From Roseiarcus sp963753135 (GTDB taxonomy: Bacteria > Pseudomonadota > Alphaproteobacteria > Rhizobiales > Beijerinckiaceae), in NCBI GenBank assembly GCA_963753135.1, contig CAVWBA010000026.1:1-64000 (forward strand): 64,000 bases of DNA, given 5' to 3'. The stretch's first letter is position 1. Every line of letters begins with the position of its first letter. Position numbers and translations under genes: made by a program. The notes beneath the pieces are model-generated. The model was not told the origin of the DNA, did not search any database, and saw only the letters and a list, made by a program, of their open reading frames with translations. Positions 44,023 through 52,891 of this stretch are shown here, in pieces.

Positions 44023-44931
44023 TCAGCGATGTCCGATGCCCCCTTGTCCGAACGCCCCGCCGCCGCCGTGGAAGACTCCGGCGCCTCCGACCCCATGAAA
44101 CCCGCCAGCAAGGCCGGGAGAGGCGGCCGCGCCGATGTGCGGAGCTCCCAGCCCGCCGCCGGCGTGGAAAGTCCCGACGCCAGCAAAGCCTGGAGAGGCG
44201 GGCGCGCCGATGTGCGGAGTTCCGATCGTGCCCCCAGGGTGGAAGCCTCCGACGCCGGTGAAGCCCCGCGAAACGGGCGCGCCGATGTGGGGAGTTCCGA
44301 TCATGCCCCCGGGGTGGAAGGCTCCAGCGCCCGCAAAGTCCGGGGAAGCGGGCGCGCCGATATGGGGAATTCGGGCGCTATGAAACTGGTGAAAATTGCC
44401 GCCGCCGAGGCCGCCCTGGAATCCGCCGCTGGTAAAACCGGCGGCGACGGTCGCGGCGCCGCGGTGGAGATTGGGCGAGACGCGGACGCCCCCAGCGCCG
44501 AAGCGACGCCGCCCTGGGCTAACGCCCGACGCGCCGATGGCCGGAGCGCCGGCGGCGCCGTAAAAGTGGCCGGGCGGGACGCCAGGGCCTAGGCGGGCGG
44601 ACGGCGCGCCGCGATAAATCGGTTTCGGCTCGGGACGCGCAACGATGACGCGGTGGCGATGATGTCGCCGAATTGCTGGGACGATGATCGGGCCGACAGA
44701 GCCCACCCCGCCAAAACCGCTGTTCCACTCATTGCCGCAAGGATAGTAACCGGGGCCGTTCCAGCCGTTGTCGTACCAGCAATCGCCGCCGGAGTATTGC
44801 ACCGTTTGCACGGGCGACAGATGTGCGAACGAGGAGAGACCGCCGCCGCTCATGCCGGCAACGCCCGCTTCCGCGTCGCTGGCCAGAAGCGCCGAAGCGA
44901 GCCCCAGGTAAGTGAGGAGGCGCAAAGTCAT
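44023..44931 (-). CDS. Secreted Gly-rich protein with 25-residue tandem repeats
   Basis: About 302 residues from ATG 44931. The signal peptide MTLRLLTYLGLASALLASDA EAG is followed by a Cys/Trp/Asn-rich part (DCWYDNGWNGPGYYPCGNEW N) and a His/Arg stretch IRRHHRHRVIV. The C-terminal third is a Gly-rich repeat of 25 residues beginning PHIGAPAS and ending FHPGG-IGT: three full copies and one partial between about 44050 and 44360. The 75-base DNA repeat is equally clear. It is likely an envelope or extracellular matrix protein; no family name. Confidence 0.7.
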   Translation of the reverse strand: MTLRLLTYLGLASALLASDAEAGVAGMSGGGLSSFAHLSPVQTVQYSGGDCWYDNGWNGPGYYPCGNEWNSGFGGVGSVGPIIVPAIRRHHRHRVIVARPEPKPIYRGAPSARLGPGVPPGHFYGAAGAPAIGASGVSPGRRRFGAGGVRVSPNLHRGAATVAAGFTSGGFQGGLGGGNFHQFHSARIPHIGAPASPDFAGAGAFHPGGMIGTPHIGAPVSRGFTGVGGFHPGGTIGTPHIGAPASPGFAGVGTFHAGGGLGAPHIGAAASPGLAGGFHGVGGAGVFHGGGGAFGQGGIGHR

Positions 44932-45166
44932 GGACTCTTTGTCCTGGAAGAAAACGGGCGTCTGCAGCAGCGTCCGCAAATTCAAATGGGAAGCAATTGC
45001 CGCGTTTGCTAGGAGGCCTCGTCCGGCCGCCATGGACGCGGTCGTCCGATCGCCGTCCAAGTCTCGAGAAGGAATTCGCGCGCCGCCGCGGGTTTTTGTT
45101 GCAAAAACCAGAATCTTATGTTATGAGATTTGTTTCTGCACGGGCGACCACTTTTTTCCTCTGAAA

Positions 45167-45322
45167 TGGGCGTATTGGCTAAAGGGCTTGATTCCCGGCG
45201 CGCGCCAAGTCGTGGAGCTCGAGGGGGCGAAGCTGTTCTTCCCGGAGGAACGGCCCGACGAGCCTGCCGACGCCGTCCGAGCGCACTGGCGGACAAGCGC
45301 CAATTCGCCGGTGATGGCTTAA
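45167..45322 (+). pseudogene. C-terminal remnant of an alpha/beta hydrolase
   Basis: The plus frame ending at TAA 45322 reads WAYWLKGLIPGARQVVELEG, AKLFFPEERPDEPADAVRAH WRTSANSP. This is the typical end of alpha/beta hydrolases (PGAR.V.LEGA.HFFPEERP), except that the catalytic His position reads Lys. No start or body of the gene is present upstream. It converges with glmU, whose stop overlaps its last bases. Confidence 0.45.
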
Positions 45323-46665
45323 CCTTTCTTGTGCCGGTCGCGGAACGTCTTCGCCCAGCCCGGCTTCGTCTGCTGACGGCCGCGCGCGACCGCAAGCGCG
45401 CCGGCCTCGACCGGCTCCGTGATCACCGAGCCCGAGCCGATATAGGCGCCATCCCCGATCGTGACCGGCGCGACGAGGGCCGAGTTCGAGCCGATGAAAG
45501 CCCCGGCGCCGATGTCGGTCTTGTTCTTGGAGAAGCCGTCGTAATTGCAGGTGATGGTTCCGGCGCCGATGTTCGCCTTTGCGCCGACGCGGGCGTCGCC
45601 GATATAGGTCAAATGGTTGATCTTGGCGCCCTCCTCGATCACCGACTGCTTGATCTCAACGAAATTGCCAATTCTGGCGTTGGCCCCGATGTCCGCGCTT
45701 GGTCTCAGGCGCGCGAACGGCCCGACAATCGCCCTGCTCGCGACCCGCGCCCCTTCGAGATGCGAGAAGGAGCGGATCACCGCGCCATCCTCGATACGGC
45801 ACCCAGGCCCGATAACGACATGAGGTTCGATGAGAACGTCGCGACCGATTTCGGCGTCAAATGACAGAAACACAGTTTCGGGGGCGGTCAGCGTCGCGCC
45901 CCCGGCCATGGCGCGCCGGCGCAAACCGTCCTGCAGGGCGGCCTCGGCGGCGGCGAGCTGTGCCCGGTCGTTGACGCCCATGACCTCATTCTCTTTCGCG
46001 ATGATGACCCGCGCAGTGAGGCCGCGGGCATTGGCGATCTCGACGATATCGGTGAGGTAAAACTCCTTCTGAGCGTTGTTGGGCTTGACCGCGGCGAGAA
46101 GGCTCAGCGCCGCGGCGCCGCTGAAGGCGATCGGCCCGGCGTTGCACAAGCGCGAGGCGCGCTCCTCGGCGCTCGCATCCTTCTCCTCCCGGATCGCGAC
46201 CAAGCATCCGCTGCGCTCGACGAGGCGGCCATAGCCGGTTGGATTGGCGGCTTCGAATCCGAGCGCCACGATGTCGGCGCCTGACGCGAGCTCGGCGCGC
46301 ATCGCCTTGAGCGTCGAGACTTCGATCAGCGGAATGTCGGCGTAGACGACGATAATATCGTCGTAACCGCGTTCAATCTGATCGCGCGCCGCGAGGACCG
46401 CGTCGGCGGTGCCCCGGCGTTCGCGCTGGACGGCGATTTTCGCCTCCGGCGCCGCCTTCACTGCTTCCGCTGCGACGGCGTCCGCGTTCGGCGCCACGAC
46501 GACCGCGATATCGCCCATCGCGCCCTTGAGGACGGTTGAGAGCGAGTGCGCGAGCATCGAGCGGCCCGCGAGCTCGTGCAGGACCTTAGGCCGGGCCGAG
46601 CGCATGCGCACACCCTCGCCGGCGGCAAGCACGATGGTCAGACAGCGGCGGGCGTTGGCGCTCAT
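45319..46665 (-). CDS. glmU: Bifunctional UDP-GlcNAc pyrophosphorylase / GlcN-1-P acetyltransferase
   Basis: A 448-residue GlmU. The N-terminal uridyltransferase has LTIVLAAGEGVRMRSARPKV LHELAG (nucleotide loop with GxGTRM-like signature), QRERRGTADAVLAAR, YADIPL and NAGPIAF. The C-terminal left-handed beta-helix has ARLRPSADIGANARIGNFVE IKQS, NHLTYIGDARVGAKANIGAG TITCNYDG (acetyltransferase His and Asn) and ALVAPVTIGDGAYIGSGSVI T. It makes UDP-GlcNAc for peptidoglycan and lipid A. Complete core gene. Confidence 0.95.
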   Translation of the reverse strand: MSANARRCLTIVLAAGEGVRMRSARPKVLHELAGRSMLAHSLSTVLKGAMGDIAVVVAPNADAVAAEAVKAAPEAKIAVQRERRGTADAVLAARDQIERGYDDIIVVYADIPLIEVSTLKAMRAELASGADIVALGFEAANPTGYGRLVERSGCLVAIREEKDASAEERASRLCNAGPIAFSGAAALSLLAAVKPNNAQKEFYLTDIVEIANARGLTARVIIAKENEVMGVNDRAQLAAAEAALQDGLRRRAMAGGATLTAPETVFLSFDAEIGRDVLIEPHVVIGPGCRIEDGAVIRSFSHLEGARVASRAIVGPFARLRPSADIGANARIGNFVEIKQSVIEEGAKINHLTYIGDARVGAKANIGAGTITCNYDGFSKNKTDIGAGAFIGSNSALVAPVTIGDGAYIGSGSVITEPVEAGALAVARGRQQTKPGWAKTFRDRHKKG

Positions 46666-46987
46666 GGGACGGAGGCTCTCTCATCGATCGACGTTGACGA
46701 AAGGAGGCTCGGCCGCTCCGAATCCCCTCAAGCTCGCTCAGGGCGCGCCACTATCGCCGCGGGCGAGCGCGGTTTCCAGCCCCAGCGCCGCCCCATCAAC
46801 GTCATTTTGCGGTGGCGAGAAAAAAGCGTCTCGCTGCGGCGCAAAAAACGATATACAACCGCAAGGCCAAGGATGGAACGCGCTGGGCTTGCACCGCGTT
46901 TTCCCCATCCGCACTGGCTGATTTTTCATTTTGGCTGGGGGCGACGTTGTGTCGAGCCGTTCATGCGCGGCTCGTTCCTGCGGGCAA
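46666..46987. other. Divergent promoter region glmU / opgG
   Basis: About 320 bases between divergent genes, with A-rich tracts near 46810-46860. No specific operator recognised. Confidence 0.35.
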
Positions 46988-48532
46988 ATGACCAATACGA
47001 TGGCGGACAAGCAACGTCGCGAATTTTTACAGCTGGCCGTTGGCGGCGCGCTTGCGGCTTCGCTGGCGCCGTCGGGCTCGACGCCGGGCGTGGCCGAGCC
47101 GCTCGGCAAGCCTGTCCCCTTCGCCGCCGACACAGTCCTGAAGATGGCGGTGGAGCTGGCTTCGAAGCCGTTCAAGGCGCCCGAGGCGCCCGCGCTGCCA
47201 AGCGTCTTCTCAGGCCTCACCTTCGAACAATACGCGGCGATCCGGCGCGTGCCGGGCACCGCGATCTGGAGCGATCAGAAACTTGGCTTTTCCCTCGAGC
47301 CGCTGCATCGTGGCTTTGTTTACACGACCCCAATCGGGATCAACATCGTCGAGAACGGCATGGCGGAGAAGGTGATCTACGACGCCGCCAATTTCGACTT
47401 CGGGCGGTTGAAGCCTACTGCTCCCCTCGGCGACCTCGGCTTTTCCGGCTTGCGCATTCTCAAGTCCTCGGACCAGGGCTTCGAGGACGTCGCGATCTTC
47501 CAGGGCGCGACGTTTTACCGCTCGCGGGCGCACGCCCAGCCCTTCGGCCTCACCGCACGCGGCCTTGCGATCGGGACCGGCGACGATCCGGGCGAAGAAT
47601 TTCCACTCTTCCGTGAGTTCTGGATCGAAAAACCCAATCCGGCGGCGAATACGCTCACTATTCAGGCCTTGCTCAACTCGGTGAGCGTCACCGGCGCCTT
47701 TCGCTTTACACTCCGGCCGTCGGACACCACCATCATCGACACCGAAATGACGCTGATCGCACGGACGGCGGTCGACAAGCTGGGGTTCGGGGCTATGGCT
47801 GCGGCCTACCTTTTCAGCCCGCTCGATCATCGGCGTCCCGACGACGTTCGCGCCGCGGCATATGAGTCGACCGGCCTGCAAATTCTGACTGGAAAGGGCG
47901 AGTGGCTGTGGCGGCCGGTCTCCAACCGGGAAACCTTGCAGATCTCGGCCTTTGCCGACGTGAACCCCCGCGGCTTTGGTCTCTTGCAGAGAAGCCGCTC
48001 CTTCGACGCATTCTACGACGACGAGACGCATTGGGAGCTGAAGCCCTCGTTGTGGATTGAACCGATCGGCGATTGGGCGGAGGGCGATCTCCATCTCCTC
48101 GAAATCCCCGCCGCCTCCGAAGCCAATGAGAACATAATCGCCCAGTGGCGCCCAAAAGCGGGCATGAAGGCCGCCACCATCCTTTCGGTGGCTTTCCGGC
48201 ACTTCTGGTGCTGGTCGCCGCCGTCGAAGCCGCCGCTCGCCTCATGCGTGTCGTCGCGGCGCGGAAAGGTCGGCGACCGCCAGCGCTTCGCGGTCGAGAT
48301 GGCGGGGGACATGTTCTCCGACCCGGCGAAAGCGGCTGCGGCGACCGCGGACGTTCAAGCTGCTCCTGGCAAGATCGTATCCGTGCGGCTTTTTCCCTAT
48401 AAGGACAGACATTCGGTGCGCGTGGTGTTCGATCTTGACCCCGGATCGGAGACCTACTCGGAGCTGCGGCTGACGCTCAGGGTCGACAACCAACCGGCGA
48501 GCGAGACATGGCTCTACCGTTGGACAGCCTGA
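46988..48532 (+). CDS. opgG: Periplasmic glucan biosynthesis protein, MdoG/OpgG-OpgD family
   Basis: About 514 residues from ATG 46988 (or 47000). A twin-arginine-type signal QRREFLQLAVGGALAASLAP directs export, as in OpgD. The MdoG fold follows: FSGLTFEQYAAIRRVPGTAI W, PIGINIVENG, GFSGLRILKSSDQGFEDVAI FQGATFYRS, LFREFWIEKPNP, SNRETLQISAFADVNPRGFG LLQRSRSFDAFYDD and ENIIAQWRPK. It shapes the backbone or branches of osmoregulated periplasmic glucans. The downstream glucosyltransferase gene starts inside its last 25 bases. Confidence 0.9.
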   Translation: MTNTMADKQRREFLQLAVGGALAASLAPSGSTPGVAEPLGKPVPFAADTVLKMAVELASKPFKAPEAPALPSVFSGLTFEQYAAIRRVPGTAIWSDQKLGFSLEPLHRGFVYTTPIGINIVENGMAEKVIYDAANFDFGRLKPTAPLGDLGFSGLRILKSSDQGFEDVAIFQGATFYRSRAHAQPFGLTARGLAIGTGDDPGEEFPLFREFWIEKPNPAANTLTIQALLNSVSVTGAFRFTLRPSDTTIIDTEMTLIARTAVDKLGFGAMAAAYLFSPLDHRRPDDVRAAAYESTGLQILTGKGEWLWRPVSNRETLQISAFADVNPRGFGLLQRSRSFDAFYDDETHWELKPSLWIEPIGDWAEGDLHLLEIPAASEANENIIAQWRPKAGMKAATILSVAFRHFWCWSPPSKPPLASCVSSRRGKVGDRQRFAVEMAGDMFSDPAKAAAATADVQAAPGKIVSVRLFPYKDRHSVRVVFDLDPGSETYSELRLTLRVDNQPASETWLYRWTA

Positions 48533-50700
48533 CGCTCACGGCCCCTGACGCCAAGCCAGGGGACGCTGGCTCGTCGCTTGGCGCCTCGATGCCCGGGTTT
48601 GCGCCGCTCGCCATGCCGGCGCAGTCGTTCAGGCACTTCTCGCGCCGAGACTGCCGCGCGCTGGTCGCGCCGCGGCTCGCCTGGTCGCCAATCTTGACCC
48701 GTCTCGCCGTGTTCGGCGGCGCCTTGGCGCTCACGGCCTATGGCGCCTATGAGATGTTCAAGGTCGTTTCGATCGGCCCGGTCACGCCGCTTGAATGGGT
48801 GATCGCAGTCTTGTTCGTCATCACGTTTTCCTGGATCACCCTTTCGTTCACGTCCAGCATCGTTGGCTTTATCTGGCTTCTCGCGCATCGGGGCCGACGC
48901 GAGGCGCCGGCGTCGTTACGCGAGCGAACAGCAGTGGTGATGCCGATCTACAACGAGGCCCCCTCGCGCGTGTTCGGCGCCATGCAGGCCATCTTCGAGG
49001 ACGTCGAACGCACAGGCCAGGCCGACGCTTTCGACTTCTTCCTGATCTCCGACACCACCGACCCCAATGTCTGGATCGCGGAGGAGCGGGCGTTTCTGGC
49101 GATGCGCGCCAGGCTGCCGCAGGCCCGCTTCTATTATCGGCGACGGCGCAAGAACTTGAGCCGCAAGGCCGGCAACATCGCCGATTTCGTTACCCATTGG
49201 GGCGGGCGCTATCCGCATATGGTCGTGCTCGACGCCGACAGCCTGATGACGGGGCAAGCGATCGTCGGCCTGGCGGCGGCGATGGAGGCCGACCCCGACG
49301 CCGGCATCATCCAAAGCCTCCCCCTCATCGTTAACCGGAACACGATGTTCGCGCGCTTGCAGCAGTTCGCGGCGCGGATCACCGGCCCCGTCATCGCCGC
49401 AGGCTTGAGCGCGTGGATGGGACATGAAGGCAACTACTGGGGCCATAACGCCATCATCCGCACGCGCGCCTTCGCCGACCATTGCGGACTGCCGGACCTG
49501 CCGGGCAGACCGCCGTTCGGCGGACACATCCTCAGCCACGATTTCGTCGAGGCCGGGCTCATGCTTCGCGCTGGCTACACGGTCTACATGCTGCCCAACC
49601 TCGGCGGCTCCTACGAAGAGAGCCCGCCCTCGCTCATCGATCTTGCGGCGCGCGACCGGCGATGGTGCCAGGGCAACCTCCAGCACGCGCGCATCATCGG
49701 CGCCCGGGGCTTCAAGCTGGCGACGCGGCAGCATCTCGCCAACGGCATCATGGGCTATCTCGCTTCGCCCCTATGGATGGCGCAACTCTTGGTCGGCATC
49801 GTGCTGGTGCTGCAGTCCCATTACATCCGGCCGGAATATTTCACCAAGGAATTCTCCCTGTTTCCGGCCTGGCCGCGCTTCGACTATGAGCGCGCGCTGC
49901 AGCTGTTCGGACTGACGATCGGCATCCTGCTCGCCCCCAAGTTCCTTGGTCTCATCATTGCGCTCCTGGACTCGAAGACCCGCCGCGGGTCCGGCGGCGC
50001 GATCGCGCTTGTCGCCTCGACAATCGCCGAGATCATCATCTCGGCCGCGTTCGCGGCGATCATGATGCTGATCCAGTCCGGGTCGGTCGCGCAGATCCTG
50101 TCGGGACGGGACACCGGCTGGAATCCGCAGCGGCGGGACGACGGTTCGATCCCATTCAGGAGCATCGCGCGCCGCCATCGCGCGCATACCGTGTTGGGCG
50201 TCATCACGCTGTTCGCGGCGGCGTTGATCTCGCCCTCCCTGATCATCTGGATGTCGCCAACCATCGCCGGACTGATCTTCTCCATTCCGCTCTCGTGGGC
50301 GAGCGGCAGTTTGGCGCTCGGGCTCGGAATGCGCCGCATCGGGCTTCTGCGCACGCCGGAGGAGACTTCGCCGCCCACTGTGGTCGAGCGCGCCAACGCG
50401 TTGGCCGCCGAGCTTGCCCTGACCGGGGGCGATCATGACGACGCGCTCCAGGCGATCTGGGCGGACGCGACGCTGCGAGCTGCGCACGAATCCTTCTTGG
50501 CCGAGGCGCCTCGCCGGCGGCGGGGCGACGTCGATGTCGAGACCGCCGTCGCGGCGGCGAAGCTCAATGACGCTCAGACGCTCGAGGACGCCCGCGCCTG
50601 GCTCAACGCGCGCGAACGGCTGGCCGTGCTCGGCGACCGCGCGCTGATCGCCATGCTGGCCCGGCTGCCAAACGCGGCGGCGCAGCCCAACGCGGCTTAG
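48508..50700 (+). CDS. opgH: Glucans biosynthesis glucosyltransferase H
   Basis: A 730-residue inner-membrane GT2 enzyme that polymerises glucose from UDP-glucose for periplasmic glucans. N-terminal helices are near 65-130 (ILTRLAVFGGALALTAYGAY). The catalytic domain has VVMPIYNEAPSRVF, LISDTTDP, MVVLDADSLMTG (DxD), LSHDFVEAGLMLRAG and ARDRRWCQGNLQH (QxxRW-like). C-terminal transmembrane helices and a cytosolic tail follow. It overlaps opgG by 25 bases, so the two are co-translated. Confidence 0.92.
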   Translation: MALPLDSLTLTAPDAKPGDAGSSLGASMPGFAPLAMPAQSFRHFSRRDCRALVAPRLAWSPILTRLAVFGGALALTAYGAYEMFKVVSIGPVTPLEWVIAVLFVITFSWITLSFTSSIVGFIWLLAHRGRREAPASLRERTAVVMPIYNEAPSRVFGAMQAIFEDVERTGQADAFDFFLISDTTDPNVWIAEERAFLAMRARLPQARFYYRRRRKNLSRKAGNIADFVTHWGGRYPHMVVLDADSLMTGQAIVGLAAAMEADPDAGIIQSLPLIVNRNTMFARLQQFAARITGPVIAAGLSAWMGHEGNYWGHNAIIRTRAFADHCGLPDLPGRPPFGGHILSHDFVEAGLMLRAGYTVYMLPNLGGSYEESPPSLIDLAARDRRWCQGNLQHARIIGARGFKLATRQHLANGIMGYLASPLWMAQLLVGIVLVLQSHYIRPEYFTKEFSLFPAWPRFDYERALQLFGLTIGILLAPKFLGLIIALLDSKTRRGSGGAIALVASTIAEIIISAAFAAIMMLIQSGSVAQILSGRDTGWNPQRRDDGSIPFRSIARRHRAHTVLGVITLFAAALISPSLIIWMSPTIAGLIFSIPLSWASGSLALGLGMRRIGLLRTPEETSPPTVVERANALAAELALTGGDHDDALQAIWADATLRAAHESFLAEAPRRRRGDVDVETAVAAAKLNDAQTLEDARAWLNARERLAVLGDRALIAMLARLPNAAAQPNAA

Positions 50701-51504
50701 GGCGAGCCCCCGGCTGCGACGCCTGGCTGTGGAGTTGGCTTGACGGCGCTGCGTGGTGATGGGCCACTTGCAACCTCCGCGCGAGTTCGATGCAAGAGAA
50801 AGCAAGAAAATAAAAGCAAAATTGCTTGGATTTGCTTTTTTTTCTTTGGCCGAATCTGGACTTTTCAAAGAGTTACGCGGAAAAAAATGAAAAAATCGGG
50901 CGCCATCCCAACTCGCCTATCAGGTTGCGTGGCAACGGTCTCAGACGGACACCCATCCGATCGCCGCGCTTAGGCATCCTCCTGCATTTTCGGCCACCCG
51001 TCGAAGGAGAAGTCCTTCATCAACCCTGCCAACTCTGCTTCCGCCGTGCCTGCCGGAAACAAGACGTTCCCGGACTGTTTCCTCGACTGAGAAGAATAGC
51101 GCTGAGTTCCGGAATCGGCAACATAATGTCGGCTTTTCTGAACCTTCCGCGTCCCGTCAGGATGTTAGGATCGTGCCTGTCCGGCCTCGCGGACGCGTCC
51201 TGCTCGCGCCGGCGACCGGCACGTTCCGACCGGCTTCTTCGGAGCCACGACAGAAGCCAGAGATCGGGCTCACGCAAGCGCCACGATCCTGAATGATTAC
51301 AAGATGATCCGCGTTCATTCGGTGCGTCCGCGCCGCCTATTGCGGAATATCTCGATGGGTATATGCGTTATTTTTGCGCGATTAACTCCACTGTCTAGCA
51401 GCTTAATTGTAATCAAACTGTCGAAAATATTTCACGCCTGAATACTACACTGCGTTTCTACAGTCTTAGCAAAGACTATTTGGACACTCACGTAGGAGAT
51501 TCAG
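50701..51504. other. Long intergenic region, no clear gene
   Basis: About 800 bases. 50800-50900 has T-rich and A-rich tracts. A minus-strand frame at 51055-50969 ends FPAGTAEAELAGLMKDFSFD GWPKMQEDA and looks like the tail of a lost gene, but no body is attached. 51300-51500 is AT-rich and may be the promoter region of the next gene. Confidence 0.35.
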
Positions 51505-52488
51505 GTGAAAGTCACGAGTAGATATACTCTAGTCATGTGCGCCATCGTGGGTCTCGCCTCGGCGACATCGGCGAGCGCGACGAGTATCAGCGTATCGCCC
51601 TTTTCGTCCCAGTTTGTCGGGGTCGACCTCGCTACGGCCAAGATCCTCAGCGACGCCGACAGCAATGTCGTCAACACCAGCGTCGCCTTCATCGAGCGTA
51701 TCGACTTGACCGCGCCAGGCATCGGCTTCACGACCACCCCGCCCTCGGGTCCGCTCGAGACCACTTCGCAGTCTACGAGCCAGTTTCTTCAGTCGACGGG
51801 CGCTGAGGTCGCGATCAACGCGAACTTCTTCTCGGACGTCGCCGCCACGCCGAGCCCGGAAGACCTGATCGGGCTCGCGGTTTCCAACGGGACAGTCGTA
51901 GCGCCTCAGACCTTTGGCTCGGATGACGCAGCCGCCTCGCTGCTGATTACAAAGACAAATACGGCGGCCGTCTCTCCCGCCGGCTCGACCCCGGTCGATC
52001 TCAGCAACGTCTTCAACGCGGTTTCCGGCAACCAGATCGTCACCAACGGCGTCGACACCTCCTCGATAACGCCGACCGGCGCGCCGCATGATCCGTTCGG
52101 GCTCGACCCGCGGACTGGGATCGGGCTTTCGAAGGACGGACAATATCTGTACCTGATTGCGATCGATGGCCGCCAGCCGGGCTATAGCGTCGGCACGACC
52201 ACCTCGGACGAAGCCGCGCTCATGATCGATCTCGGGATCTACGAGGGCCTCAATCTGGACGGCGGCGGCTCAACCGCGTTGGTCCAAGCCGGCCCGGGCG
52301 GCAGCCCTGACCTGATCGACAGCCCGAGCGGCAGCTTCGGCGTGGTCGAGCGGCTGGACGGCAACAATCTGGGCGTGTTCGCATCCGCCTTGCCCACTCC
52401 CGAGGCCTCGACGTGGGTGATGATGCTGGCCGGGTTCGGCGCCCTCGCGCTGCTGGCCGGACACAGGGGGCGGCTCTTGGCCGGCTGA
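51505..52488 (+). CDS. PEP-CTERM phosphodiester glycosidase-like (NAGPA domain) protein
   Basis: A 327-residue exported protein; the signal peptide ends ATSASATS. The middle has the NAGPA-domain features AEVAINANFFSD, RTGIGLSKDGQYLYLIAIDG RQPGYSVG and GLNLDGGGSTALV (the LDGGGS catalytic loop). The C-terminus LPTPEASTWVMMLAGFGALA LL followed by HRGR is a PEP-CTERM sorting tail (PEP-like motif, helix, basic end) processed by an exosortase. The domain cleaves phosphodiester-linked sugars in eukaryotes; here it may modify exopolysaccharide. Confidence 0.8.
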   Translation: MKVTSRYTLVMCAIVGLASATSASATSISVSPFSSQFVGVDLATAKILSDADSNVVNTSVAFIERIDLTAPGIGFTTTPPSGPLETTSQSTSQFLQSTGAEVAINANFFSDVAATPSPEDLIGLAVSNGTVVAPQTFGSDDAAASLLITKTNTAAVSPAGSTPVDLSNVFNAVSGNQIVTNGVDTSSITPTGAPHDPFGLDPRTGIGLSKDGQYLYLIAIDGRQPGYSVGTTTSDEAALMIDLGIYEGLNLDGGGSTALVQAGPGGSPDLIDSPSGSFGVVERLDGNNLGVFASALPTPEASTWVMMLAGFGALALLAGHRGRLLAG

Positions 52489-52625
52489 CGGAAGCGGAGA
52501 TGAGCTCACGCGGCAAGCCGCCGCCCCTGAGCTTACGCGCGGGTCGCTCCGCTGCGTCTCCTCCCCCACCCGGGCCGCGCTTGCGCGCGCCCGGGCGCAA
52601 GCTCTTGTAGGGGAGGATCAAAGGA

Positions 52626-52699
52626 GGGGGGTCGCGCTGGCCTACGCCACAAAAGGATGGCAGCGGATTCGATAGTCTCCTCGGCCTGCGCGACCCCCC
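52626..52699. repeat. Inverted repeat, 12-bp perfect arms
   Basis: GGGGGGTCGCGC at 52626-52637 pairs perfectly with GCGCGACCCCCC at 52688-52699 across 50 bases. It lies in the gap after the PEP-CTERM gene, and further G/C-rich palindromes precede it (52550-52615). Looks like an intergenic repeat element of the MITE/REP kind. Confidence 0.55.
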
Positions 52700-52706
52700 A
52701 CCCCTA

Positions 52707-52726
52707 GGGCGTTCGGAAGAACGCCC
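52707..52726 (+). terminator. Hairpin, possible terminator
   Basis: GGGCGTTC-GGAA-GAACGCCC, followed by GTCTTTC on the plus strand. The stem is perfect over 8 bp but the T-tract is weak. Confidence 0.4.
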
Positions 52727-52732
52727 GTCTTT

Positions 52733-52801
52733 CGCCGGCGGGCGGCGACGGAGGCGGTGTAGAGCAAGTAGATCGCGTCGGTGAACGCTGTCGTCAGAAC
52801 G
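52733..52801 (-). pseudogene. 69-bp duplicated fragment of the small membrane protein gene at 56.5-56.8 kb
   Basis: This segment matches 56674-56742 with four mismatches and encodes VLTTAFTDAIYLLYTASVAA RRR on the minus strand, against VLTTAFTDAIHVLYTASVAA RRR in the intact gene. Both copies are in the same orientation. The rest of the gene is missing here, so this is a truncated copy. Confidence 0.7.
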
Positions 52802-52891
52802 GGCTTGCGACCTTGGCCAGTTCGTCGCAATGAGCGCTCGTCGTGACGCGTTCGTGTCCGCCGCGCGCGCGACCGGTCATGGACTGGCGCT

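Noticed and set aside
44050..44360. Possible CRISPR-like array
   Set aside because: The 75-base units are contiguous without unique spacers, and they encode an in-frame repeat protein.
44029..44592. 187-codon plus-strand frame with repeats
   Set aside because: Mirror of the Gly-rich protein's tandem repeats; the minus frame has a signal peptide and continues beyond the repeats.
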